Below, in pieces: positions 24,187 to 37,029 of a stretch of 64,000 nt of DNA (the stretch's first letter is position 1; the number at the start of each line of letters is the position of its first letter). The stretch covers positions 327,001 through 391,000 of the forward strand of contig JAWDGP010006494.1 of the NCBI GenBank assembly GCA_033675545.1. Direction: 5' to 3'. The notes under the pieces were generated by a model. That model did no database searches. It had not been told where the DNA came from and saw only the letters and a program-made list of their open reading frames with translations. The stretch is from Elysia crispata. Taxonomy: Eukaryota > Mollusca > Gastropoda > Plakobranchidae. The position numbers and the translations under genes were made by a program.

Positions 24187-24245
24187 AAGCATCCATAAGT
24201 TGCAAAGAGAAGAATTAGAGACACAATCTTAGAGACTGAATTACA

Positions 24246-24861
24246 TGTCAATTACAAAATATTATGGGTACCACCCAGACTGAAATTAGAAGCCATAGAG
24301 ACAATTGTAAAGGAAAATCTAGGACAAGAGGCAACAGGGAGCAGACCCGAGAACGCTAAAGACTGGGGTCGAATAGATATAACGGTGCCGTATACAGATC
24401 CGGAAAACGTACCGCACTATATAAAAATAAATATCAGAGACAGAGAAACTGTCAGAAAAATGTTATGGTTTGTGGCAATTAGAAACCGACGCCAACACTG
24501 TTGCTGGTGCAATTGTACCGATCACTGGCCCTCCAAATGTACAAAAAGAGGTGGAGAGAAGGACAAGGTCGAAAGTGTGTTGGGGAGACGAGAAGTTCAG
24601 AACACAGCTCACCCGAGAAGTTATGTGAGCGCACTCACAGGCGAAGGGTATCGGATAGGACGAGGCATAACTGAAAAGCTCACAAGACAAAGAAAGCTTG
24701 AAAGAACAACCGAAGAAACATATGAAGAAGTTGAAATGAAGGATAGAGATAGAGGAGAGATGGAGGAAAGCATAGAGAACACTGAAATCGCCTCGACCAC
24801 AGGAAAGGAAGAAGGCAATGAAATTGGAAGGCCGCTACCGACAAAATCCAAACCACTGTAA
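24246..24861 (+). pseudogene. Tx1-like LINE ORF1 fragment with CCHC zinc knuckle
   Basis: The frame is open from about 24246 to the stop at 24859-24861. It encodes an RNA-binding-type segment (NYKILWVPPRLKLEAIE, then NVPHYIKINIRD) followed by CCWCNCTDHWPSKC, which has exact C-x2-C-x4-H-x4-C spacing. A charged, low-complexity tail rich in Glu/Arg/Thr follows. This order matches the nucleic-acid chaperone ORF1 of Tx1-like non-LTR elements. The N terminus is missing: module B sequence adjoins at 24246. Confidence 0.75.
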
Positions 24862-25189
24862 TGTAGAGGACACAGACGGGGAGGATAAAACACCCAACGC
24901 CAGAGTCACTACTGAGCACATAAAAACCTCAAAAAGAATAGCACACGTACGAAAGGACTCACTGAAACAACGCAAGACACGTTGAAGAAATATAACTGAG
25001 CCAACAATCCCAAAAAGGAAGATAGTTCACCGGTTCTGACATTACAAAAAAGAGAACAGAGAAAAAACAAAAGATCCAAAATAGGGAAGATAGGTCCAAC
25101 AACCTTATCATTGGAAACTGAAACCGAAACAAGCGCAACAAATGAAGAAAACCTACGCGAAGATAGAGAAATAAAAAACTCAAAACCCA

Positions 25190-26107
25190 AAAAGCTTTGA
25201 ACAAATTTAAAGCGCAATCAGGAAAAAAACTAAATCTGTTGCGAAATAGAAATGGTGATAAATATACTAGGGGCCGGGAAAAAAGCCCAATTTCTAATAA
25301 ATTTGGTAAAAAAATACAACACAGACATCTTATTGTTGCAACAGACATATATAGACACACAATCAGATTTCAACACATGTTAGAAACTCAGAGTATAAAG
25401 GAAGGAATATGTAGTGAAGGAACAAAAAGCAGCACAGGAACATGCACGTTAAATTTTACAAATAATTTTGAAATCACAGAATATGCAACAGACAAAGATG
25501 GCAGATTAGTTATCACAAACGTGGGAAGCAAATACAAAGAAGAAAAATTTACCTTGGTAAACACTTATGTTCCAACGGAAAAGCGATTTCAGAAAAGATT
25601 CCTGGACATAGTTGGCCAAAAAAATTATACACTTTCCAAATAAAACCAATATTATTTGGGGAGGGGACTTTAATTTCTAGGAACATGATAAAACAGAGAT
25701 CAATAAGAGATTTAATGAAATAAAAGACATCTTAAACTTGGAAACAACAAAGGATATATTGAGTGAAAGATCACCGAAATTCACTGTTAGACATAGGAAT
25801 TACAAAAATTTTGAACAACAAAAGTTAGACAGATTCTACACCGATCAAAACTTGAAAGCTAAATAAGTGGAACACATAGAAACAAGATAATACTTATCTA
25901 GCAGTGACGATAGAAGTTTATAAAGAAGGAGAAACCGAAATCAAAAGAGGACCAGGCTACTGGAAAATGAACAACACTCTACTAGAGAACAAGAAGTTTG
26001 AAGAAGTCATTAAAATTCTCCTACTGGCAACAGAAACAGAGATCCATAAATGCCCGGACAAAGCAAAGTTTTTTTGGATAACAACGAAAAAATCATTAGA
26101 TCTATAG
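25190..26107 (+). pseudogene. Tx1-like LINE ORF2 endonuclease region, decayed
   Basis: Pieces of an apurinic-type endonuclease lie in order but in different frames. These are TDILLLQQTYID near 25320; the frame 25197-25643 with TEYATDKDGRLVITNVGSK, then FTLVNTYVPTEKRFQKRFL; IIWGGDFNF near 25655; and KLDRFYTDQ near 25830. The frame 25904-26107 has RGPGYWKMNNTLLENKKF, the stretch that follows the endonuclease. The reverse transcriptase is absent. Several frameshifts and stops mean it is dead. Confidence 0.8.
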
Positions 26108-26159
26108 CTATAAAACATACAAAGAAGAAAAAATTAAAAGGAGAGAGAAAATAAAGATT

Positions 26160-26560
26160 CTGATAGATATACAATAATAGATATAATTTAATAGATATAA
26201 AATCATCTTTTCACCTTTTCTTGTTAGTTCCTTTTTAAGATTAGTTCTGTCCTAGATGAGAGATTAAAAAAGGAGAAGGGAAGAAGAGGGAAGAGGAAAA
26301 AGTGTAAGGCTGAAAGCATATTAGAAAGGTGACATGGATGAGAAAAAAAAATAAAGAAGTAAAGAAAAAAAAACAGAAAAAGAAAAAAAAAGAGAAACAA
26401 TGGGTATGAGCTAAGGGCATTCGCGCATAAATAGGGCGAAAATAACTCTATAGGTAGTGTAAAATCAAGATATATGAGGTCCGAGTCTCATCGCCAAAAG
26501 AGAAAGAGCCCAAATAGCAGCCCCTACCCCTTTCCCTCAAGTTAAGTTACTTAACTCGTT
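26160..26560. other. Purine-rich low-complexity sequence
   Basis: A/G-rich tract 26265-26400. No coding signal. Confidence 0.4.
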
Positions 26561-26625
26561 CCAAAGAGTATCTTTAAAAAGGCCAACGTTTAAGAACCAC
26601 ATATACCTGACAACAATTTGAGCCT

Positions 26626-26737
<112 letters not shown>

Positions 26738-26749
26738 TATAAAAAAAAA

Positions 26750-27185
26750 AGAATTAGAGACTGAATTACATGTCAGCCGACGCATAAGAAAAAAAAAAAG
26801 AGACAGATGAAAATACTAATAAAAAGCCGATGGTCGAAAGGCATCCATCATAGTATAATTTGTAAGCATACAATTGATGGGTCAAATGTGAGAAAAACTG
26901 GCTTCCGGTGACGTAAAGCAAGGAGATTGACGACAACAATGTTGTAACGAAGAAGTATCGCTGGTAAATATTGATTCAAAGACCACAAAGATGAAAACTA
27001 CTAATTTCGGGAGAGGGTGGAAAAATACAGATATACAGAAACATAAACAGAAAAACATTGTGGTTTTAAAAAAATGGAGGACTAGACAAAGTATCGACAG
27101 AGCGTGTAAATAGATGCATGTTCATTAAAGATTTAGAGATAGAAATAGCATGTAAAAAAAAGAAAAATGTTATAAAAAAGTTAGA
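26750..27185 (+). repeat. Dispersed module B, copy 2
   Basis: Collinear with 23189-23637, with one deletion (about 26888) and one 20-bp insertion (about 27015). It ends at the junction with the Helitron remnant, where copy 1 meets its (GA)n. Confidence 0.85.
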
Positions 27186-27189
27186 TATT

Positions 27190-29212
27190 GCAAGCGTCTT
27201 GAAAGGGTGTACAAATGGTTCCATTGATTGTATTAAGATCTTCAAAGCTAGATGCACCTGGCTTGCGGTGTAAAAGAAGTCTTAGTAGAGCTCTGCCTTG
27301 TGGGGACTTAGGGATATAGTTGGAATACGCCTAATGCAATCAGTTCTACATTCATCTGGATTCTCCGGATTTCTCAATCCTCGTTTTGTCTCTGCCGCTT
27401 GTACTCTTTCTTATTCCAAGTAAAAAAATGTGGAAAATCTGGATAGAGGATATCTCTCGCTGTAGGATCTTCTGGATTTTTCTTAAAGAAAGCTGCCAGC
27501 TTTGTGTCTGCGGGTCATTGGGCTAACAACTGTGGAATCTCTTCAGGTTGAAACAGTATAGTTTGTTGATCTTGTGAATGACACGGCAACTTTTCAGCAG
27601 GTGGGTGTTCGCTGTGGATTTCAAATCCATACAGTCTCCAGAATGCCTCACTTGCTGAGATGTAGCGAGCATTGACGTATCTCGAAATTTCATCATTTTA
27701 TTTTTCTGTTCGAATTTCCATAAGAACACGACCTTGACCTTTTTATCACTTTGTAAAAGTACTTTACAGCTTAAATCGAATGCACAACTTCCACATTTAC
27801 ATGTGCATGATATCGCAGAGATAGTATTGGGTTGTATATGACGATAAAAGAGTTGTCTAAAGAAATTTCCGATCCACACACCCTCATCATGTATGTCCTA
27901 TCCCCATTCTCAGGACTTTTCCGCATATAAAGTGGATATGATGATTCAGTGACTCTTATTTCATCATGTCATTGCTTCGGGAAGTTTTTGTACACCCATC
28001 CTCATTAATACATGGACTATTTCTGTTGATATTGCCACATGGACCATGATTATTTTGAGATGTTACTATTTGGTGGAGCAGTGGATTCTCATTTCTATCT
28101 GGAATTTCCGCACTGACAATGTTGTCAATGATAACTGGAGTAATGAGTTTATGCTCCTTGTCCATGATAAGCAGGATGTGAGCATGTGGCAAGCCTCTCT
28201 TCTGAAACTCAATGGTCGCTTTATGTGCCTTCACAGTTCCCAAGATTTCTTCTTCAAAATGTAATCCATCAAAGCAGTGAAGTTCATTTTAAATCAGGGC
28301 GGCCACGTGCTTGCTCTCGTGGATTCAAAGCTGAGTTAATTTCAGGCCATTTCGGATTACACGTGAAAGTAATAAATAGGTCTGGCTTGTCAAGTTGCCT
28401 TACAATTGACATGGCGTCTTGAAATGCTTCAGAATAGAAACGTGGTGAGCTATAGACTGTTGCTGTCAAGATAATTTTCATGCCGACGTTCACAGGATCA
28501 TCAGAAGAAGCAGCATCAATAAAATCTTATTACTTCTCAGCGCGTATGGATTTCTGATTTCTCCTTACCCACTCTAAAAGACTGGCTTCTATCTTTGCCC
28601 ATTGGTCCACAGCATATTGTTGCGTCCTTTTGAATACTATGTTAAAAATCATTTAGTCTTACTTGAAAGCGAAATGCAAAGAAATCCGCAACAGTAAGAG
28701 TTTGGTTGTCTGATTTTATTAGGCCTAGTAGATGCCAGCCATCACATCCAGTGGGGAACATCAATACATAATGAAGGGAATCATAGGAGCGATAGCATAT
28801 GTTTATCCTCCTTAATTCTTGACCATCTCAAGATCTACATCTTAAAATTATGTCTACATTTCCAGACTTAAGGCGGAAATGATAAAGTCACTTTACCACT
28901 CTGACAGCAGAAAGAAATTCTCTCCTCTTTCCATCGTAAAGCATTGCAATGTTCACATACAACATTAAAGTCTCCACACCAATGAGTTTTCACTTTAGCA
29001 TCAATTTTGTTTTCATTAAATTCATGAGCATAACATGTTAATCTAGTTCTTGGTCCTTTTCCTCTTTCTCTTTATAGTGCTTTTGGTGTATTAAGATCTA
29101 AGTGTCTTCTAAGTCGATGAGCTTTAACACGGTTACTGGTTTGCTGCCTCTGATCTGCCTCTCTTTTGTTTCTGGGTGTTAGACATGCACGCTTTTTGGG
29201 AGGGGACATTTT
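27190..29212 (-). pseudogene. Helitron Rep-domain remnant, decayed
   Basis: A minus-strand rolling-circle transposon ORF with frameshifts and stops. It starts with ATG at 29212 (MSPPKKRACLTPRNKREADQ). A Cys/His segment follows (CEHCNALRWKEE, near 28950). Next come YDSLHYVLMFPTGCDGWHLL (near 28780) and YAVDQWAKIEASLLEW (near 28600). FITFTCNPKWPEI lies near 28370 and EFQKRGLPHAHILLIMD near 28210. GPCGNINRNSPCINEDGC, DNSFIVIYNPILSLRYHAHV and finally TVNGTICTPF near 27215 complete the order. PHAH is the HUH metal-binding motif of the Rep nuclease and is intact. The Tyr motif region (AVKYFYKVIK, near 27770) is present but degraded. No helicase domain was seen. Confidence 0.85.
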
Positions 29213-29214
29213 AA

Positions 29215-30273
<1,059 letters not shown>

Positions 30274-30279
30274 ATAATT

Positions 30280-31200
30280 AAACTTTAAGAAGTTTACTTT
30301 GCCTTTAAAAAAAGGTGTTTAGTTAGAGAAAAACCTAGAACATTTTAAGCTATGGCTCTTTAACTTCAGGCATATCTGCAAGCGCTAATACAAAGTGTCG
30401 AAAGGTCTGTGCATATTTTTTACGTTTGCTTCCTCTTATTCTCTTCATAGGTAAATTTAAATTTCTTCTTTTATGTGGTCGGGAATGTGTGGAACTGCTT
30501 ATGTATTCACATCAACAACGGTTCGAAGTAGGCCTTTGTATTTAAAAAAATCCTATAAAACATCAGTGTTAGTGGTTGGAACTTCTTTGTTATATTTTCC
30601 AATTATAACGGTGATCTAATAGAAGAGAAATACAAAATTTGTTACATCTCCTGTTCAATAATTTTATTACTTAATAGTTTTTATCTAAATTCTCAGATTC
30701 CGACCTCCTTGAGAGCTATTGGGTGTTAAAAGTCAACACTGCACGCAATAATTATTTTGCCAATATTATCTTTTGTCTCAGACGTGACTGTGATAATTTT
30801 ACCCACGCATAACGACCTTAAATTCTAGTAATATAGCTTAAATATCTTTTTTGCTTAAATTATGTTGCATTTGAAGGCATTGTCCCTTATAATGCGGCGA
30901 GAAAACGAAAGGTTAATAAAGATCACCGCTTTTTCGATCAATAGTATTTTTTTTAGAAGAGTCTATTTTTCTCATGCGGCTTTTCACTGCTGCAAGTAAT
31001 TACCTCAAAACATCTTGATCTTTGATTAAAAAAAACAGACTTATAGGTATATAATTCGCCACCACCACGTTTTTTGTATAATATTTTGGACTACTTTTCT
31101 GATTTCTGAAGATTGTGAAGATTACAAATTCCATGGGAGGGATTTTTTTCGCCTTATCGTTTTGAAGATTTTCGTAATAAACTATTTTATTGACAAGGTA
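30280..31200. other. AT-rich intergenic sequence
   Basis: No exon-like frame, RNA gene or repeat family could be supported. Confidence 0.4.
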
Positions 31201-31279
31201 ACTGATTTTTTCACGTAAAAAAAAAAATAAAGACACTGACAGAATAAAACTAGTGAAGAGATAAAGATAGAACTAGAGT

Positions 31280-31486
31280 CAAGAGGGAGAGAGAGAGTGA
31301 TATAGAGAGAGATAGAAAGAGAGGGATGGGAAAGAATGAGAGAAAGATAGATAAAGAAAGAGTAAAAAAAATGATAGAGAGAGAGAAAGAGAGAGAGAGC
31401 GAGAAAGATAGAGAAACACACACACACACTAAGGCGAGAGAGAAAGAGAAAGAGAGAAAGAGAGATAGATAGATAGATAGATAGAG

Positions 31487-31552
<66 letters not shown>
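31280..31552. repeat. Purine-rich tract, (GATA)n and (GA)n
   Basis: GA-rich with a (CA)5 island at 31418 and GATA units at 31463-31495, ending in (GA)n at 31498-31552. Confidence 0.92.
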
Positions 31553-31555
<3 letters not shown>

Positions 31556-31722
31556 TATATGTACTACGAACAGCCATGAAAGTTTTTGTTTGAATGAAAG
31601 ATATTCTTTTCCTAGGGGTTTAATTCTATCACATTATCAAAGTTGTAAACTGTTATTAGAGATATTGATAACAAAGCAACTCGAAAAATATTGTAAAAGC
31701 CTTGTATCGTTTGATAGAGCGT

Positions 31723-32058
31723 GTTCAGTGAAGAGTGTACAGTGTACCAGGCAGAATTATGAATAACTCGTAATAAGCTTCACGACTCCAGACAATAAGA
31801 TAAAGACAACAGGAAAATCGCGAAGAAATATTGATAAGTTCAGCGTAGAGTGTACAGTGTACCAGACAGAATTATGAGTAACTCGTAATAAGCTTCAAGA
31901 CTCCAGACAATGGGATAAAGACAACAGGAAAATCGCGAAGAGATATTGATAAGTACAGCGTAGAGTGTACAGTGTACCAGACAGAATTATGAGTAAATCG
32001 TAATAAGCTTAACGACTATGGACAATAAGATAAAGACAATTTGAAAAAAGCGAAGAGG
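31723..32058 (+). repeat. 115-bp minisatellite, about 2.9 copies
   Basis: Copies start at 31723, 31838 and 31953. They share AGAGTGTACAGTGTACCAG, GAATTATGA and CGTAATAAGCTT. The third copy is diverged after its midpoint. Confidence 0.95.
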
Positions 32059-32059
32059 A

Positions 32060-32958
32060 CTCGGAAACCTTAATATGACACATACATTTTATCAGAATGA
32101 CTTTACTTAACCCATTTAATGGATTATCAGGATGTACTTTTAGATATAATTCGAATGAAAGAACTTTAAGAACAAAAGTAGATTTAGAAATTACATAATT
32201 GGTTCAAAAGACTGTTGAAATGTAATTTTCAATTCAGATGGAAGAAGTTAAATATCTAGCAGTGTCAAGAAATAAAATAACCCGATGGCAAACTAAATTA
32301 GTCATGGAATTAAAAACTACCGTTTTTATACATCTTCAAATGTATAATGTAGGCATGGTCACTATTCTAGTTTTTATGATAAAAAACGAATGGTGAAACC
32401 TGACAGTTTACCGACTATTACTGATTGCGTAACATGAAAATATAAGAGATGTGTAAACAAAAGCATTTGGGTTAACACTTCATTAACCTGTTTTGCCTTT
32501 CATTAAATAAACCAATTTTTATAATTAGAATCTCACTAGCACAGAATTTAGAGGGATTAGTATTTTTTTATGACAGCTCTGCCTTAAATTAAATAAAACA
32601 AGTTTCATAATTACTTATGTAAGTACCACACAACCTAGAGGCAATTAGGTGAACAAAGTAATTTTGTTTACTGATGGTGTGTTGGACATATAATGTATGA
32701 GAGAGAGGGAGAAAGTCAGAGAGTAATAGAGATAGAAGCATAATTAAAAAGAGGAGAAATGGAGGAGATGGAAAGGAGGTGGGGGCGGAGGGAGTATTGG
32801 GTGGAGGGAAGTCTTGTTCCACATTATAAAATCTCTCGACCCATAGCTTTATTGCTATTCTATATATGCGCCAAATTTACGGTGTATGACACACCTGACT
32901 TCTATTTCCATATGTCTTTCTTATCCACAGTTCCACATTGCTAATTACCAGCTTCAAC
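32060..32958. other. Upstream region of the GPCR gene
   Basis: AT-rich, with a purine-rich tract at 32699-32815. TATATATG at 32861-32868 lies about 95 bp before the start codon and could act as a TATA element. This is position-based inference only. Confidence 0.35.
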
Positions 32959-33459
32959 ATGAATATCAATGAGACGACTTCAAGATATTGGAATCTTGAC
33001 AATGAAAGTGTTTGGAACTCGTTTGTTACTGAAATAGAAAGCAATCAGTCTGGAGTGGCTACGGACACGCCGCAGTGTATATCTCCTTTGGTGAGCTCCC
33101 ACATCCTCAGACTTTTGCGCCTCCTCATCGATCTTTCACTCACAAACGTTGTGTCGCTGTTCGGCTGCTGCAGCAACATCGTCAACATTGTGGTTTATCT
33201 CAATATGGGCTTGGCAGATACGACAACTATCAACATCTTGGCTCTGTCAGCACTTGACCTTTTGGCATGCGGCGCGACCTTGATATGTGTGATCTCCATC
33301 AGCCCTTTCACGGCGGGCTGGACCCTCCCATCCGGCGCGCCGCTAAGCGAGTTGGCGTTCGTCGCTTTCATCGTGTATTACCTCTCTGTGACCTGCAGCG
33401 CCTGGGTCACCACTCTTCTCTCCGTGGAGAGGTGTCTGTGTATTGCGGTTCCCTTGAAG
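32959..33459 (+). CDS. GPCR coding exon 1 (N terminus to TM3)
   Basis: Encodes the glycosylated N terminus, TM1 (NIVNIVVYLNMG end), TM2 and TM3 with ERCLCIAVPLK at the donor. Confidence 0.88.
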
Positions 33460-34927
33460 GTAGGCTCAGTGAAATAAAGGAAATAGACTAATTCTATTGC
33501 TTTCCTATTTTTTTTTTCCCATAGATCATTTTAAACGTCTTTTAGAAAGCTGTGAATGTTCGCATTAAGTGCCTTGCGCGAATTATTAGACACGCAGTTA
33601 TTATCTATTTGATGACCTTGTAAATAGAATTCGATTTTTTAAAAAATCGTAAACTGTTATTATTACTTTTTTTTTCTTACATCGAGATTAAAAAAAAAAG
33701 GGGGGAGGGGGGATATTGTGTACTGCGGGTAACTAGCAAAATTAATGTGAATGAAAAGAAATAAAGATAAAAATGACAAAGAACAATTATTAGTGCTTTA
33801 AGAAAAGAAAATAAAGAATTACTCTACTGTAGATTGCTCCATTGAAATGTTGACTAACTTCATGAAGATTTCCGATATTGTCCGATAAAGCCAAGCCTTC
33901 TGTGTTTTGGTTTAATTCGATTTGGGAGACATAATGATAAATCTTTCAATAGAACCACATGAAATCACCAATAAATGAGCTTCGATCTTGAAAATAAAAA
34001 AAGTAATTCGTTATTTGTGTTCCAGTAATGCTAAGTGATTTAAAAATTAATTTAGCGCAAACATGATATTATCGTAATTAACCCAATGAAAGATGAATTC
34101 AATTCAACGCTTAAGTGCCATATCATTGTATGTAATGTATTCACATCTCGAATATTTCTTGATTCTGTGCGCAGTCGATCTTTCTAAAATCAATTAAAAG
34201 ATATCTCAATATTTCGCATTTGATATTGATAATTCCAGTGTACTTGCTCTTTTCCTGAAGTAATCATTTTATTGAATCCACTTAAACAGCCGTCCAGAAG
34301 CAAACCTTTAATTTGCCTTGTTTTTTTAATTTCTTGCAGGTAAAAACCATGGTGACAGCCAAACGTACAATCCTTCTCATTGCGGCAATGGTTGTGTACC
34401 AGTTAGTCTTTCTCTGTCTCATGTACATACACACTGGACCCCCTTATACACCCTCAACCTCTTCGATGGACCGAAAAGTTTATTTGTTCTATTCTTACTC
34501 TATTCCTTCAACTCTCTGCTTCGCAGTAATTTTCACATCGACAATCTTCCTTGTTTATACTCTGAAATCTCACAGAAACGAGGCAATGCTGAAAGCTGTT
34601 ATTGGCCCAAGTTCCACTAACACTGCCGTCGCCAACAGAACTGCTAAAAAAGAGCGGAAGGCAATTCGTTTCGTCTTTGTAATCTGTAGCCTGTTCCTTG
34701 TCTGCTTCGCCCCAAACACTATAACGTTTCTCGTTACAGTTCTGATAGTTCCAGAGCTTGAACTCTATGACGCCTATCTGGGGTCTCTCCTAAATTTGAT
34801 CTTCATGCTTTGTACTCTGTTCCAAACAGTATCATCCTCTGTCAACATATTCGTGTACTATTCGTTAAATTCCAACTTTCGCGCGGTTTTTAAACGTTTC
34901 TTCTGTGGGAGAAAATCGGATCCATAG
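32959..34927 (+). CDS. Rhodopsin-class seven-transmembrane receptor, two coding exons
   Basis: Exon 1 is 32959-33459 (167 codons, donor GTAGGC). Exon 2 is 34340-34927 (acceptor TTCTTGCAG, stop TAG). Phase 0 throughout, 362 residues. The extracellular N terminus has three N-glycosylation sequons (N4ET, N15ES, N29QS). Seven hydrophobic helices follow. TM2 has LALSALDLLACG, TM3 ends SVERCLCIAVPLKVKTM (ERC in place of DRY), and TM7 ends SSVNIFVYYSLNSNFRAVF (NxxxY-like). The short basic tail is FCGRKSDP. ICL2 and TM7 match the large molluscan chemosensory or peptide-receptor-like GPCR group. The ligand is unknown. The usual disulphide cysteines at the top of TM3 and in loop 2 are not evident. The intron falls just after TM3. 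ATG at 32959 is the only in-frame methionine before TM1. Confidence 0.88.
33460..34339 (+). other. GPCR intron
   Basis: 880-bp AT-rich GT-AG intron. Holds only A/G homopolymer stretches (about 33690-33712). Confidence 0.85.
34340..34927 (+). CDS. GPCR coding exon 2 (ICL2 to C terminus)
   Basis: Begins VKTMVTAKRT (ICL2) and carries TM4-TM7 and the short tail; stop TAG at 34925. Confidence 0.88.
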   Translation, partial: VKTMVTAKRTILLIAAMVVYQLVFLCLMYIHTGPPYTPSTSSMDRKVYLFYSYSIPSTLCFAVIFTSTIFLVYTLKSHRNEAMLKAVIGPSSTNTAVANRTAKKERKAIRFVFVICSLFLVCFAPNTITFLVTVLIVPELELYDAYLGSLLNLIFMLCTLFQTVSSSVNIFVYYSLNSNFRAVFKRFFCGRKSDP

Positions 34928-35016
34928 CTTCCCGAACCTCAAACTGTTTCTCCGTGAAAGTGCAAATGTGTCCACCTTTAGCCGGACAAAAAAAATTAAA
35001 AACACAAGCACAGAAA

Positions 35017-35366
35017 TGGTGTCGGTGGGCTGGCTATCCTGAGAATGTCTATATGGCGGAGTTTCAGAGCTGGAACCCTTCACTCCCGTATAAGACCCTA
35101 GACATATCTTCCTTTAAAGGGAGTTAAATATTGTCTTTTATAGGGATGTTGGTTTTTATTTCTTCATTCGAAAGGGGCATTATCCTTTTTTCCCTATGAA
35201 AGGGGCATTATCCTTTAAAATATGGAACATCCTCCTTTTATTTGTTGTTTTCCATGGGAGAGGCAATTCACATGTTTCCATTACCCCACTAACTTGTGAC
35301 TGGCACTTCATATCTGCTTATCACTTCTAAAATCGTGGTATTCTCTGCTCTGAGGAAACTATAAAC
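35017..35366 (+). repeat. Dispersed repeat, copy 2, with hairpin array
   Basis: Similar along its length to 21195-21550, including the row of near-palindromes (TTCCTTTAAAGGGA, TTCGAAAGGGGC, CCCTATGAAAGGGGC). It begins 90 bp after the GPCR stop codon, so it may be part of the GPCR 3' UTR. Confidence 0.75.
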
Positions 35367-35611
35367 CTTTATAGGGAACTGTAAGTTCTCTTTTCATGCC
35401 AAGGCTCGTGCAGTTTTTATCCTAAATTCATAATTCTGTATCCAGCTAACTACATAGTTTTAATCAAATTGCAGAGGTTTTTTGTTTTCATTGGCTAGTA
35501 GTGGCAGCGAAACAGTGAAAAACATTAAAATGGATCGAACATCAAAGAATACAAAGCAGTTTGAAAAATGAAGGCGAGAAAAAGAAAAAGAGAGAGAAGT
35601 GAGATATAAAG

Positions 35612-35624
35612 GGAGAGAGAGAGA

Positions 35625-35671
<47 letters not shown>
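35612..35671. repeat. (GA)n microsatellite
   Basis: About 25 GA units with a few breaks. Confidence 0.95.
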
Positions 35672-35676
<5 letters not shown>

Positions 35677-35679
35677 TAA

Positions 35680-36480
35680 ATACAAACAGTAAGGCAAAAA
35701 CACCTCACTTGGCTGACAACTTGAAAATTGTAAAGGATCCTAAAAGAAACGTGTGTGCCTATAAATAGTGCAAGACTAATGCTATAAAAGAACAGGTACA
35801 CAACTTTATACCTACCGGTACAGGACCAAAAAAAGTTAGAAACAGTACCACTAATAATTTAACGTATAAACGTTTCGCTTTAAATGCGGCTTCATCAGAA
35901 ATATACCAAAACAATTTCACGGGTTACACATAAAATTGGGAGAGCTGGGCTAAGATGGGGCAAGTGATTGGTTGGCGGAGGGACAGTGCACAGACACCTC
36001 AAGGTTCAGTACATTGGCTAGGGATGGAGAGTGCAAAGAGCGTGATCTAGTTGATGTGGGGGTTAGATAATGCTATTGTTCTAGTAATAATCTCTAGTAG
36101 TACAGAATCATGCTCGTTTGTTGAATGAAATAAACAATAAACAAAATTGGAAAAAAAAGATGTTGGTTTTAGATCTTATGGAGAATCGGGGGCAGATGAG
36201 TGTGAGGTGAAGAGGCGAGATGTAAAGGGTCTCCATCAAATAGATAGGTATAAAAATAATGCAAAAAGGGAATAACAATATTTTGTAAAATATTTAGTTG
36301 TCCAAATTAATGTTCTCTATGATATTTGAAAAAAAAAGGTGTCTTATACAATTATGTATATATGTATACAGCAATATATTAACAGCTTAATTTCTTTACC
36401 TGTCTTCTCGCTGCCATCTAAATTCTCTATTCTCTAATTTCACTTGTTTCACCTGATATTTTACTCTCTCACTCCCTCTT
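35680..36480. other. Intergenic sequence, nothing supported
   Basis: No gene, and no repeat that I recognise. The stretch 35930-36060 is somewhat GC-richer but has no long frame. Confidence 0.35.
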
Positions 36481-36489
36481 TAACTTCTT

Positions 36490-36691
36490 TCTCTGTAATC
36501 CTTTCTCTCCCTCTCTCTATCTCTCTATCTCACACACACACACACACACACTCACTGGTGTCTCCTCTCCCCACTCCCCTCCCCTCTAATTCTGTTTTTT
36601 ATTGGTTTCATTCCATTAACTTTCTTTCTGAGTCTTTACTGTCAATTGTCATAGTCTATTACTACCACCTCACTCCCCCCTTACTCCTTAA

Positions 36692-36776
<85 letters not shown>
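36490..36776. repeat. (CA)n and (CT)n microsatellites
   Basis: (CA)10 at 36531-36551 and (CT)n at 36692-36776, with CT-rich sequence between. Confidence 0.95.
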
Positions 36777-36777
<1 letters not shown>

Positions 36778-37029
36778 ATTTTCTATCTCGTTCTGTAAGC
36801 TAGCCATATGACACACCTTTAGAGAAAATCGATGAGGATTGTTCATTGCATTCTCTAGAAAATTATAGGTTCATAATTATCATTAATTTATTCAGACTCG
36901 GTTCTTTACTATTTGCACCTTTACCAAATAACTTTGTATTTCGGATCCATTTAATGCATCATAATCTTTATAACCATCTTTGAAGTGGTGACACGGTTCC
37001 TCATTCAATTCAACCGCTCATAATAACCG

